Source: Pseudomonas jessenii (lineage in GTDB: Bacteria; Pseudomonadota; Gammaproteobacteria; Pseudomonadales; Pseudomonadaceae). Taken from it: a stretch of DNA of 64,000 nucleotides. The position numbers and the translations under genes are program-made. How positions within the stretch are numbered: position 1 is the stretch's first letter; every line of letters starts with the position of its first letter. The notes under the pieces are model-generated. The model was not told where the DNA came from, did not search any database, and worked only from the letters and a program-made list of their open reading frames with translations. Shown here piece by piece: positions 54,879-64,000 of the stretch. The stretch spans positions 1 through 64,000 of the forward strand of contig NZ_NIWT01000007.1 in the NCBI RefSeq assembly GCF_002236115.1, read 5' to 3'.

Positions 54879-55880
54879 TCAGGCTGATGCGGTTTCGCTT
54901 TCGGCGGCCGCCCGCACCTTGCCTCGCTCGTGGAAGATGAAACCGATGCTGTTGAGCAGCAGTTGCGCGGCGAGAATCGAAGTCATGCCGGTCGGGTCGT
55001 AGACCGGAGCCACTTCCACCAGGTCCATGCCGACGATGTTGCCCTTGCTGCGCTTGGCCAGGGCCTGGATGATTTCCAGCACTTCGTAGTAGAGGAAGCC
55101 ACCGTGGCTCGGGGTGCCGGTGCCGGGGGCGATGGACGGGTCGAAACCGTCGATGTCGATGGTGATGTAGTAGTTGATGTTCTGCGGGATCAGCGCCAGC
55201 ACGCCTTCGACACCGAGACGACGCACATCGCGCACCGAGAGGATTTTCGAGCCGGCTTCGTGGGCCGCTTCGTAGTCATCACGGTTGGACGACGACACGT
55301 TGCGAATGCCCATTTGGGTCATGCCGACAATGTGGTTCATTTCCGAGGCACGGCGTAGCGGGTTGCCGTGGCCGTAGCGCACGCCGTGGCGCTCGTCGAC
55401 GAAATCCAGGTGCGCATCGAAGTGAATGATGTGGATCGGGCCACGGCCCTCGAAGGCCTTGATCACTGGTGCGTGCACCGAATGGTCGCCGCCGAGAACA
55501 ACCGGCATGACACCAGCGTCGAGGATCTTGCGCACGGCGTACTCGGTGTTCTTGTTGCTGGTAGCCATGTCGGTGTGGACGATGTCGGCATCACCGACGT
55601 CAACCATGCGCACGTCCGATGCGGTGAGGTACATCACGTCATCTTCATGATCGTAGGCGCCGGCGTGGCCGAAGGAAAACAGCGTCGATGCTTCGCGAAT
55701 CCCGCGTGGTCCGAAGCGTGCGCCGGAGCGCCACTGGGTGCCCATGTCGTTGGGCACGCCGAGCACCGCGACGTCGGCATCCAGTGCATCCCAATCGGTG
55801 CACACCGGGGATTTGCCAAAGGTGCAATGACCCACGAATGGCAGGTTCAGGCGACCGGATTCATAACCGTTGTTCGACAT
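54879..55880 (-). CDS. ureohydrolase (agmatinase/guanidinobutyrase family)
   Basis: 333 residues from the ATG at 55880 (GGAGAGG upstream). The binuclear Mn site is complete: His in VLGGDHSVHAP, DAHLDFVDER and TIDIDGFDPSIAPGTGTPSHGG. The length and the N-terminal extension (NNGYESGRLNLPFVGHCTFGKSPVC) are closer to GbuA/GpuA guanidinoacid hydrolases and SpeB2-type enzymes than to arginase. It releases urea from a guanidino compound such as 4-guanidinobutyrate, 3-guanidinopropionate or agmatine. It is the first gene of the minus-strand operon and divergent from a LysR gene, the arrangement of gbuA/gbuR. Confidence 0.87.
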   Translation of the reverse strand: MSNNGYESGRLNLPFVGHCTFGKSPVCTDWDALDADVAVLGVPNDMGTQWRSGARFGPRGIREASTLFSFGHAGAYDHEDDVMYLTASDVRMVDVGDADIVHTDMATSNKNTEYAVRKILDAGVMPVVLGGDHSVHAPVIKAFEGRGPIHIIHFDAHLDFVDERHGVRYGHGNPLRRASEMNHIVGMTQMGIRNVSSSNRDDYEAAHEAGSKILSVRDVRRLGVEGVLALIPQNINYYITIDIDGFDPSIAPGTGTPSHGGFLYYEVLEIIQALAKRSKGNIVGMDLVEVAPVYDPTGMTSILAAQLLLNSIGFIFHERGKVRAAAESETASA

Positions 55881-56031
55881 TTCTAGCCTCTCCACTTCTT
55901 GTTATCGGCTTGACGGACTGCAAGGCGACCGCCGTTGGAAAGACTATGGGCGCAGGTTTTCGTGGAAAAAATGCTAAACATCAGATACTCATATCGGCAT
56001 TCCCGATGCATCCACATGCCGGAGGTCCAAG

Positions 56032-56946
56032 ATGATCCAGCTGCACGACGTCGACCTGAAACTGCTCAGGGTGTTTGCCACGATTGTGCGCTGTGGCGGT
56101 TTCTCGGCCGCGCAGGCGGCGTTGAATGCCGGGCAGTCGACCATCAGCGAACAGATGACCCACCTGGAAACCCGTCTTGGGGTGAAACTCTGCCAGCGTG
56201 GGCGCAGCGGCTTTCGCCTGACCGAACAAGGGGTGGCGATTCATGAAGCCACCCAGCGCCTGCTGTCGGCGGTGGAAAACTTCTGCATGGACGCCGACGT
56301 GCTCAAGCAGCACATCAGCGGCAAGCTCAACCTGGGGATCATCGACACCACGATTACCGACCCCGACTCGCCGATTCCGCGCACCACCCAGCGCTTCGTC
56401 TCCCGCGGGCATGACGTGCACCTGAACGTGTACGTCGGCACCCCGGCGGAACTCGAAGAACGGGTGCTCGACGGTCGCCTGCACCTGGCCATCGGGCACT
56501 TCCCGATCCATGTGCCGGGCCTGCTGCAATCACCGCTGTACCAGGAAGCCCTGGGCTTGTATTGCGGGCGGCGTCACCCGTTGTACGGCAGCCTCGCCGA
56601 AGGTGAGGAGCTGCTCGAAGAAGTCGCTGCGGGGCGCATCGTCGTGCGCGGCTACATGCAGCAATACGACCTCGAACATTTGGGCGTCAGCAAGGCGGCC
56701 GCCACCGTGGACAACATCGAAGCCACGGCGATCCTGATCATTTCCGGCGCCTACCTGGGTTTTCTGCCTGAGCACTTCGCCGCCCAGTGGGTCAAGAGCG
56801 GCGAGATGCACCAACTGGCGCCCGCGAGCCTGCGCCTGAAATCACCGTTCGACGTGATCACCCGTCGCGGCACGGCACCGCCACCGATCCTCCAGGCGTT
56901 CCTCGAGGACCTGGCCGCCAGCACCCGTAAAACCGGCAAGCCGTGA
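56032..56946 (+). CDS. LysR-family regulator of the ureohydrolase operon
   Basis: 304 residues. The HTH is LKLLRVFATIVRCGGFSAAQAALNAGQSTISEQMTHLETRLGVKLCQRG. The effector domain includes GKLNLGIIDTTITDPDSPIP and an ending DLAASTRKTGKP. GGAGG precedes the ATG. It is divergent from the ureohydrolase gene (151 bases), so it probably senses the guanidino substrate and activates transport and breakdown, as GbuR and GpuR do; this is by analogy. Confidence 0.85.
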   Translation: MIQLHDVDLKLLRVFATIVRCGGFSAAQAALNAGQSTISEQMTHLETRLGVKLCQRGRSGFRLTEQGVAIHEATQRLLSAVENFCMDADVLKQHISGKLNLGIIDTTITDPDSPIPRTTQRFVSRGHDVHLNVYVGTPAELEERVLDGRLHLAIGHFPIHVPGLLQSPLYQEALGLYCGRRHPLYGSLAEGEELLEEVAAGRIVVRGYMQQYDLEHLGVSKAAATVDNIEATAILIISGAYLGFLPEHFAAQWVKSGEMHQLAPASLRLKSPFDVITRRGTAPPPILQAFLEDLAASTRKTGKP

Positions 56947-57014
56947 GGTGACACTCGCCAAATTCAAATTTTGCCGGGCATACTGATTCGGTTCGCCAAC
57001 CTTGCAGGCCCGTC

Positions 57015-58523
<1,509 letters not shown>

Positions 58524-58564
58524 GTTATCTGTCGGAACACATTGTCACCGACAACACATTCCCC

Positions 58565-58654
58565 TGTGGGAGCGAGCTTGCTCGCGATTGCGGTGTGACA
58601 GGCAAAATTGATATCGACTGACACGACCTCATCGCGAGCAAGCTCGCTCCCACA
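58565..58654. repeat. REP doublet, 90-bp class
   Basis: TGTGGGAGCGAGC...GCTCGCTCCCACA, exactly 90 bp, between gcsR and its presumed target promoter. Confidence 0.9.
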
Positions 58655-58684
58655 GGGGATCAGTGGTGTTGCTGAATTCTTCGT

Positions 58685-58786
58685 CTGTAAATCGATACAG
58701 CGTAGCGAAATCAAGACAATCCCTTCCACGCCTGCAATCACGGCGCTTGCCCCCAAGGCCATACCTGCTTGTATTGAATTCAATAC
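58685..58786. promoter_or_regulatory. two palindromes, candidate GcsR activator sites
   Basis: CTGTAAATCGATACAG (58685-58700, TGTA-N6-TACA as in TyrR boxes) and GTATTGAATTCAATAC (58771-58786, perfect 16-base palindrome). They lie about 190 and 105 bases before the predicted start, the usual upstream distances for sigma-54 activators. Inferred by pattern. Confidence 0.45.
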
Positions 58787-58851
58787 GAGCGAGATGTCAC
58801 AAACTTCGCACAAACGACTCAACCTATTGATTTAAAACAAATAAAAAACAT

Positions 58852-58868
58852 TGGCACCACCCTTGCTA
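58852..58868 (+). promoter_or_regulatory. sigma-54 promoter of gcvH-glyA
   Basis: TGGCACCACCCTTGCTA fits TGGCAC-N5-TTGCA/T with GG and GC exactly ten bases apart (-24/-12). The predicted start is near 58877, giving a 50-nt leader before gcvH. Confidence 0.75.
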
Positions 58869-58927
58869 TCACTCCTCCAACCCCGCTCGTCGCCCCGCCA
58901 CGAGCCTTAAAACAATAAGGAGTTGAG

Positions 58928-59311
58928 ATGAGCGAATTGCGTTTTACCGTCGATCACGAATGGCTGCGCCTTGAGAGCAATGGCCTGGTCACCGTCGGCA
59001 TCACGGCGTTTGCCCAGCAGGCGCTGGGGGATGTGGTATTCGTTCAGGTGCCTGAGCTGGGTGCCTTCGATGCAGGCGCTGAAGTGTCGGTGCTGGAATC
59101 GGTGAAAGCCGCCAGCAGTATCGGCATGCCGCTGGACGGTGAAGTGGTCGAGATCAACGCGACACTGGAGAACACCCCGGAACTGGTCAACGAAGACCCA
59201 TTGGGCGAAGGCTGGTTCTTTCGCTTCAAACCGGTCGATGTCCAGGCGTTGAGCGATCTACTGGATCAAGACGCCTATGAACGCCTGACCGCAGAACACG
59301 CCGACGCTTGA
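58928..59311 (+). CDS. gcvH: glycine cleavage system H protein
   Basis: 127 residues, normal length. The lipoyl-lysine lies in [19 protein letters not shown], flanked by the expected [13 protein letters not shown] and [15 protein letters not shown]. It shuttles the aminomethyl group on lipoate between the P and T proteins. AAGGAG precedes the ATG. It is followed after 41 bases by glyA. The P and T protein genes usually found in the same operon are not present in this window. Confidence 0.94.
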   Translation: MSELRFTVDHEWLRLESNGLVTVGITAFAQQALGDVVFVQVPELGAFDAGAEVSVLESVKAASSIGMPLDGEVVEINATLENTPELVNEDPLGEGWFFRFKPVDVQALSDLLDQDAYERLTAEHADA

Positions 59312-59352
59312 AGCCCCCTACGCATTTCCCGAATCCGAAAAAGGACCACACC

Positions 59353-60609
59353 ATGTTCAGCAAGCACGACCAGATCAAAGGCTACGACGACGAACTGCTG
59401 GCGGCGATGAACGCCGAGGATGCACGGCAGGAACACCATATCGAACTGATCGCCTCGGAGAACTACACCAGCCAGCGGGTGATGCAAGCCCAGGGCAGCG
59501 GCCTGACCAACAAGTACGCCGAAGGCTATCCGGGCAAGCGCTATTACGGCGGTTGCGAGCACGTCGATGTGGTCGAGCAACTGGCCATCGACCGCGCCAG
59601 GCAGCTGTTCGGCGCCGATTATGCCAACGTCCAGCCGCACTCCGGCAGTCAGGCCAACGCGGCGGTTTATCTGGCCCTGCTGCAAGCCGGCGACACCGTG
59701 CTCGGCATGAGCCTGGCCCATGGCGGTCACCTGACCCACGGCGCCAAGGTGAGTTTTTCCGGCAAGCTCTACAACGCCGTGCAGTACGGCATCGACACCA
59801 CCACGGGCCTGATCGATTACGACGAAGTCGAGCGCCTGGCGGTCGAGCACAAGCCGAAGATGATCATCGCCGGGTTCTCGGCCTATTCGAAGACCCTGGA
59901 CTTCCCGCGCTTTCGCCAGATCGCGGACAAGGTCGGCGCGTACTTTTTCGTCGACATGGCCCACGTCGCCGGGCTGGTGGCGACCGGTCTGTACCCCAAT
60001 CCCCTGCCCTACGCCGACGTGGTCACCACCACCACCCACAAGACCCTGCGCGGCCCCCGTGGCGGTCTGATTCTGGCCAAAGCCAATCCGGAACTGGAGA
60101 AAAAGCTCAACGCCGCGGTGTTCCCAGGTGGTCAGGGTGGCCCGCTGATGCACGTGATCGCCGCCAAGGCCGTGTGCTTCAAGGAAGCGCTGGAGCCGGC
60201 ATTCAAGACCTATCAGTCGCAGGTGATCCGCAACGCCCAAGCCATGGCGCAGGTGTTTATCGAGCGTGGTTATGACGTGGTGTCCGGCGGCACCGACAAC
60301 CATCTGTTCCTGGTCAGCCTGATCCGTCAGGGCCTGACCGGCAAGGACGCCGATGCCGCCCTCGGTCGCGCCGGCATCACCGTGAACAAGAACGCCGTGC
60401 CCAACGATCCGCAATCGCCGTTCGTGACCTCCGGCCTGCGCATCGGTACCCCGGCGATCACCAGCCGTGGCTTCAAGGAAGCGCAGAGCATTGCCCTGGC
60501 TGGCTGGATCTGCGACATCCTCGATCACCTTGGCGATGCCGATATCGAGGCCAATGTCGCACGGCAGGCTGCCGCCCTGTGTGCCGACTTCCCGGTCTAT
60601 CGCGACTGA
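59353..60609 (+). CDS. glyA: serine hydroxymethyltransferase
   Basis: 418 residues, standard length. PLP Lys is in [16 protein letters not shown]; other marks are [37 protein letters not shown] and [14 protein letters not shown]. It interconverts serine and glycine with tetrahydrofolate. AAGGA precedes the ATG at 59353. It is cotranscribed with gcvH from the sigma-54 promoter, which suits glycine-to-serine flux during growth on glycine. It is probably a second copy beside a housekeeping glyA elsewhere; that is inference. Confidence 0.94.
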   Translation: MFSKHDQIKGYDDELLAAMNAEDARQEHHIELIASENYTSQRVMQAQGSGLTNKYAEGYPGKRYYGGCEHVDVVEQLAIDRARQLFGADYANVQPHSGSQANAAVYLALLQAGDTVLGMSLAHGGHLTHGAKVSFSGKLYNAVQYGIDTTTGLIDYDEVERLAVEHKPKMIIAGFSAYSKTLDFPRFRQIADKVGAYFFVDMAHVAGLVATGLYPNPLPYADVVTTTTHKTLRGPRGGLILAKANPELEKKLNAAVFPGGQGGPLMHVIAAKAVCFKEALEPAFKTYQSQVIRNAQAMAQVFIERGYDVVSGGTDNHLFLVSLIRQGLTGKDADAALGRAGITVNKNAVPNDPQSPFVTSGLRIGTPAITSRGFKEAQSIALAGWICDILDHLGDADIEANVARQAAALCADFPVYRD

Positions 60610-60642
60610 TCACACCACACAAAAACCCTGTGGGAAAAACCC

Positions 60643-60732
60643 TGTGGGAGCGAGCTTGCTCGCGATGAGGCCAATACATTCAGCATTGATGTTGAATGAA
60701 AGTCCGCCATCGCGAGCAAGCTCGCTCCCACA
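60643..60732. repeat. REP doublet, 90-bp class
   Basis: TGTGGGAGCGAGC...GCTCGCTCCCACA, exactly 90 bp, core TTGATGTTGAATG. Just upstream AAAAACCCTGTGGGA is repeated twice in tandem, a partial duplication of the insertion flank. Confidence 0.9.
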
Positions 60733-60776
60733 GGTTCCGTGCCCTGCCTGATTAGCTGTCTGCACAAGGAAAAACC

Positions 60777-61766
60777 ATGACTGTCATTGCTGAAGCGGCG
60801 CAAAAAGGTCCAGCCAAAGTAGAGGTCGGCACCAAACTGCGCGGTGCGCAAAAGGTTGCGCGGATTCCGGTGAAGATCATTCCCACGGATGAATTCCCGC
60901 GCAAACCCGACTGGATTCGCGTGCGCATGCCGATCTCTCCCGAGGTCGACCGCATCAAGCAACTGTTGCGCAAACACAAGCTGCACAGCGTCTGCGAAGA
61001 GGCGTCCTGCCCGAACCTGGGCGAGTGCTTCTCCGGTGGCACGGCGACCTTCATGATCATGGGCGACATCTGCACCCGTCGCTGTCCGTTCTGCGATGTC
61101 GGCCATGGCCGGCCCAAGCCGCTGGACGCCAACGAGCCGATGAACCTGGCCGTGGCCATCGCCGAGCTGCGGCTGAAGTACGTGGTGATCACCTCGGTTG
61201 ACCGCGACGATTTGCGCGACGGTGGCGCCCAGCACTTTGTCGATTGCCTGCGCGAGATCCGCAAGCTGTCGCCCGGCATTCAACTGGAAACCCTGGTGCC
61301 GGATTATCGCGGACGCATGGACGTGGCCCTGGCGATCACCGCCAATGAACCGCCGGATGTGTTCAACCACAACCTGGAAACCGTACCGCGCCTGTACAAG
61401 GCCGCGCGGCCGGGTTCGGACTTCGAGTGGTCGCTGGACCTGCTGCAGAAATTCAAGCAGATGATGCCGCACATTCCGACCAAATCCGGCCTGATGCTGG
61501 GCCTTGGCGAAACCGACGAGGAAGTCATCGAGGTCATGCAGCGCATGCGCGAGCACGATATCGACATGCTGACCCTCGGCCAATACCTGCAACCCTCGCG
61601 CAGTCACTTGCCGGTGCAGCGCTTCGTGCACCCGGACACCTTTGCCTGGTTCGCCGAAGAAGGCACGCGCATGGGCTTCAAGAACGTGGCGTCCGGGCCG
61701 CTGGTGCGTTCGTCCTATCACGCCGATCAACAACTTCATGGAGGTACGGACGGTTTCAAGCCATGA
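60777..61766 (+). CDS. lipA: lipoyl synthase
   Basis: 329 residues. Auxiliary cluster Cys motif is [14 protein letters not shown] and the radical-SAM motif is [15 protein letters not shown] (C-X3-C-X2-C). [19 protein letters not shown] and the terminal [14 protein letters not shown] are family hallmarks, including the final Arg-Ser-Ser-Tyr. It inserts sulfur at C6 and C8 of octanoyl-GcvH or E2 domains. Next to gcvH and glyA it could serve lipoylation of the GcvH made here. Pseudomonas normally has another lipA beside lipB, so this may be a second copy. Confidence 0.92.
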   Translation: MTVIAEAAQKGPAKVEVGTKLRGAQKVARIPVKIIPTDEFPRKPDWIRVRMPISPEVDRIKQLLRKHKLHSVCEEASCPNLGECFSGGTATFMIMGDICTRRCPFCDVGHGRPKPLDANEPMNLAVAIAELRLKYVVITSVDRDDLRDGGAQHFVDCLREIRKLSPGIQLETLVPDYRGRMDVALAITANEPPDVFNHNLETVPRLYKAARPGSDFEWSLDLLQKFKQMMPHIPTKSGLMLGLGETDEEVIEVMQRMREHDIDMLTLGQYLQPSRSHLPVQRFVHPDTFAWFAEEGTRMGFKNVASGPLVRSSYHADQQLHGGTDGFKP

Positions 61767-61799
61767 TGGAATGACTGGTCATGCATGGAGCCGTTTCCG

Positions 61800-62558
61800 A
61801 TGTCGCGTTCACCCTGTCTGTTGTTGCTGTGCCTGAGCCTTGCCACGCCGTGCATGGCCGACGAGTCGAAACCCGGGCACATGGTGTATGTGCGCAGCGT
61901 AGACCCGGGCATCGCGCAGGACATCCGCTACGCCAGCGCGCACAACTTCACCGGGCACCCGCTCGACGGCTACCAGGCGGCGGAGTGCCTGCTGTCGGAG
62001 GATGCGGCGAAGGCGTTAGCCCGAGTGCAAAACTCACTGAAAGCCGAAGGCTACGGCTTGAAGGTATTCGACTGCTATCGCCCGACCCGCGCGGTGGCGG
62101 ACATGGGACGCTTCGCCAGCGAACCCGGCGACCCGCTCAAGACCGAGTTCTATCCACGGGTCGACAAGCAGGACTTCTGGCGCCTGGGTTATGTGGCCCG
62201 GGTGTCCAATCACTCCCGAGGCAACACCGTCGACCTGACCCTGACCGGCCCCGACGCCCTGCCCGCCGACACCTGGACACCTTCGGCGATACCGGCGGAT
62301 TGCACCGCCCCCTACGGCGAGCGCTGGCACGACGGCGCGCTCGACATGGGCACCGGTTTCGATTGCTTCGATGAGCGCGCGCACACCGACTCGGCGCTGA
62401 TCAACGCCACCGCCAAGGCCAATCGCCAGCGGCTGACCAGTGCCATGGCCAAGGAAGGCTTTGTGGGTTATTCGGCCGAGTGGTGGCACTTCACGTACAG
62501 CGGGAATCCGCCGAAGCCGGATGTCATGAACTTCCCCATCACGCCGCTCGCACCATGA
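61800..62558 (+). CDS. D-Ala-D-Ala dipeptidase (VanX/DdpX type, M15D)
   Basis: 252 residues from the ATG at 61800 (GGAG nine bases upstream); an ATG five codons earlier has no ribosome site. A signal peptide (LLLLCLSLATPCMA) places it in the periplasm, unlike cytoplasmic VanX. Zinc and catalytic residues are present: Arg in FDCYRPTRA, VSNHSRGNTVDLTL (S-x-H-x-x-G-x-x-x-D) and AEWWHFTY (Glu and His). It splits D-Ala-D-Ala released from peptidoglycan. Its stop overlaps the next start (ATGA). Confidence 0.88.
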   Translation: MSRSPCLLLLCLSLATPCMADESKPGHMVYVRSVDPGIAQDIRYASAHNFTGHPLDGYQAAECLLSEDAAKALARVQNSLKAEGYGLKVFDCYRPTRAVADMGRFASEPGDPLKTEFYPRVDKQDFWRLGYVARVSNHSRGNTVDLTLTGPDALPADTWTPSAIPADCTAPYGERWHDGALDMGTGFDCFDERAHTDSALINATAKANRQRLTSAMAKEGFVGYSAEWWHFTYSGNPPKPDVMNFPITPLAP

Positions 62559-63274
62559 ACATTCTGCTCAAGACCCTGTTGGTAGCGTTGTTTCCGCTGG
62601 CCGCAATGGCCCAGGGACTCGACGGCAGTGACCAACTGATCGTGGTCACCAGTAAAGGCTGGGATGACATCCAGGGTACTGCCCAGCGCTATGAACGGCA
62701 CGGGCAGACCTTCCAGAAATTCGAAGCGCCCTTTGCAGTGGTGCTCGGCAAGAATGGCATGGGCTGGGGCAAGGGCCAACTCAACTCCGGGCGACCTGAA
62801 GGGCCGATCAAAAAGGAAGGCGACGGCAAGGTGCCGGCCGGGATGTTCAGCCTGGGCACGGCGTTTGGCTACGAGCCTTCGGCCAATACCCGCCTGCCCT
62901 ATCTGGCGCTGACAGCGACCATCGAATGCGTGGACGACAGCCAGTCGGCTCGCTACAACGAGCTGGTCGACAGCTCGGTCATTGCAAGAGACTGGAACAG
63001 TTCCGAACGCATGCGCCGCAGCGATGACTTGTATCGCCAGGGCATTTTCATCCGGCACAACACCCTGGCCACTCCCGCTGCCGGATCATGCATTTTCTTC
63101 CACATCTGGCGGGGACCCACCGCACCGACTCGCGGCTGCACCGCCATGGCCCCGGCGGATATCGCGCGGTTGTTCAACTGGCTGGACCCGGGAAAATCCC
63201 CGATGCTGGTGCAACTGCCCGAAGCGCAGTACGAACAGTTGCGCCAGCGCTGGGAACTTCCCGAACGCGAGTAA
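62555..63274 (+). CDS. L,D-transpeptidase-like (YkuD) periplasmic protein
   Basis: 239 residues with a signal peptide (LLVALFPLAAMAQG). The YkuD-like core has FAVVLGKNGMGWGKG, GDGKVPAGMFSLGTAFGY and the catalytic stretch CIFFHIWRGPTAPTRGCTAMAPADIARLF (His and Cys, R-G-C-T). Members of this branch are L,D-transpeptidases or carboxypeptidases of peptidoglycan. Its ATG lies in the stop of the dipeptidase gene, so the two are made together, implying a joint role in cell-wall peptide trimming or recycling. Confidence 0.83.
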   Translation: MNILLKTLLVALFPLAAMAQGLDGSDQLIVVTSKGWDDIQGTAQRYERHGQTFQKFEAPFAVVLGKNGMGWGKGQLNSGRPEGPIKKEGDGKVPAGMFSLGTAFGYEPSANTRLPYLALTATIECVDDSQSARYNELVDSSVIARDWNSSERMRRSDDLYRQGIFIRHNTLATPAAGSCIFFHIWRGPTAPTRGCTAMAPADIARLFNWLDPGKSPMLVQLPEAQYEQLRQRWELPERE

Positions 63275-63285
63275 ACGCTGAACCC

Positions 63286-63378
63286 TGTGGCGAGGGGGCT
63301 TGCCCCCGTTGGGGCACGAAGTGCACCCCAAAAAAGGGACTGCTGCGCAGTCCAACGGGGGCAAGCCCCCTCGCCACA
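63286..63378. repeat. second-type palindromic doublet (TGTGGCGAGGGGG family)
   Basis: TGTGGCGAGGGGGCTTG...CAAGCCCCCTCGCCACA with a central GGACTGCTGCGCAGTCC palindrome. A short partial copy of the right end (AGCCCCCTCGCCACA) is repeated directly after it. It lies between convergent genes. Confidence 0.85.
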
Positions 63379-63405
63379 AAAGCCCCCTCGCCACAAATGC
63401 GGGAA

Positions 63406-64000
63406 TTAACCCCGCTCAACCACCACGCCACTCATCGACGGCTTGGCCAGCGCGTAATAGATCACACCCGGCACCAGCAGCCCGACGATCCAGGAAATGT
63501 CCACGCCGCCCAGTTGCGCAACCATCGGCCCGGAGTAGAAATGGGTGTCGACAAAGGGCAACTGGATCAATACGCCGATCACGTACACGCTGATCCCCAG
63601 TACGTTCCAGCGACCGTAGCGCCCGTTCGGATCGGACAACGCAGGAATGTCGTAACGTTCCTTGTTGATGAAGTAGTAATCCACCAGGTTGATCGCGCTC
63701 CACGGGGTGAAGAACGTCAGCAAAAACAGGATGAAGTACTTGAACGAGTTGAGGAACGAGTACTGCCCCAGCAATGCCAGCGCGGTGGACGCCGCGACGA
63801 TCAGCAGCACAAACAGCATGCGCTGGCGGGCGGTGATTTCCAGGCGACGACGAAAGCCGCTGATGATGGTGGCGATGCACATGAAACTGCCATAGGCGTT
63901 GAGGGTGGACACCGTGACCTTGCCGAACACAATGCTCAGGTACAGCAAGGACGCGATCACACCGCTACTGCCCAAGCCGACAATGGTCGCCACTTCGTGC
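63406..64000 (-). CDS. NCS1-family permease, C-terminal part (5' end outside window)
   Basis: The frame stays open to the right edge (HEVATIVGLGSSG...), so the first half is outside. The visible 198 residues have about six membrane helices with FFTPWSAINLVDYYFINKERYDIPALSDPNGRYG, closely parallel to [18 protein letters not shown] of the permease at 51459, and end with GVVVERG. It is a paralogous importer for a nitrogenous base or amine; substrate unknown. It is convergent with the transpeptidase gene. Confidence 0.87.
   Translation of the reverse strand, partial: HEVATIVGLGSSGVIASLLYLSIVFGKVTVSTLNAYGSFMCIATIISGFRRRLEITARQRMLFVLLIVAASTALALLGQYSFLNSFKYFILFLLTFFTPWSAINLVDYYFINKERYDIPALSDPNGRYGRWNVLGISVYVIGVLIQLPFVDTHFYSGPMVAQLGGVDISWIVGLLVPGVIYYALAKPSMSGVVVERG

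Noticed and set aside
58868-58927. Possible glycine riboswitch before gcvH
   Set aside because: The leader from the sigma-54 start is only about 50 nt, too short for the glycine aptamer, and no conserved aptamer helices are visible.

Overview
The window reads as chromosomal DNA of a fluorescent-group Pseudomonas. The evidence is GC-rich coding with G/C-ending codons, many intergenic REP doublets of the form TGTGGGAGCGAGC...GCTCGCTCCCACA that are typical of that group, and gene families (antABC, aguAB, GcsR-like regulator, AroQ-type periplasmic chorismate mutase) that sit in pseudomonads. There are no rRNA or tRNA genes, no intact insertion sequences and no CRISPR array. Both edges cut genes: a multicopper oxidase on the left and an NCS1 permease on the right.

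1-6.2 kb is mixed housekeeping: multicopper oxidase, YceI, a phosphoribosyltransferase, a MATE exporter and a CBS-pair protein. 6.3-18.7 kb is the most distinctive part, an indole/anthranilate catabolic block. It holds two XylS-type AraC regulators at its flanks, antABC (anthranilate to catechol), an iifABCD-like operon (indole to anthranilate), an outer-membrane MetA-pathway protein, a decayed chemoreceptor, and an LRAT-like hydrolase gene placed behind a second copy of the iif promoter. The same 35-bp direct-repeat operator layout recurs at several promoters. The block ends at two gene relics that lost their 5' ends in one deletion.

20.2-31 kb is accessory: a small orphan protein beside a broken partner gene, a 44-residue basic peptide, a chemoreceptor, a RES-Xre toxin-antitoxin pair, a secreted peptide made of four 13-residue repeats, and an EmrAB-type efflux/cupin/NmrA operon with a divergent wHTH-TolB-TPR regulator.

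31-45 kb is amine nitrogen metabolism: a PuuA-like gamma-glutamyl-amine synthetase with aldehyde and alcohol dehydrogenases and a permease, then a four-gene agmatine operon (AguA, AguB, a PotF-like binding protein and a Tat-exported AguA homologue) with a divergent LysR gene. 45-49.6 kb has an ArsC-like phosphatase, a Ppx/GppA phosphatase with a Pho box, a candidate very short PhoB-driven RNA and small envelope proteins. 49.7-57 kb is a second amine/guanidine operon (GMC oxidase, NCS1 permease, aldehyde dehydrogenase, ureohydrolase, divergent LysR). 57-63.3 kb holds a GcsR-like sigma-54 activator, a sigma-54 promoter, gcvH-glyA, lipA, and a coupled D-Ala-D-Ala dipeptidase / L,D-transpeptidase-like pair.

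The main themes are use of aromatic and amine nitrogen compounds. The strongest leads for unreported biology are the shared iif/ant operator with its captured LRAT-like gene, the roughly 50-nt Pho-box RNA, the two strictly length-quantised REP doublet families, and the periplasmic agmatine deiminase homologue.
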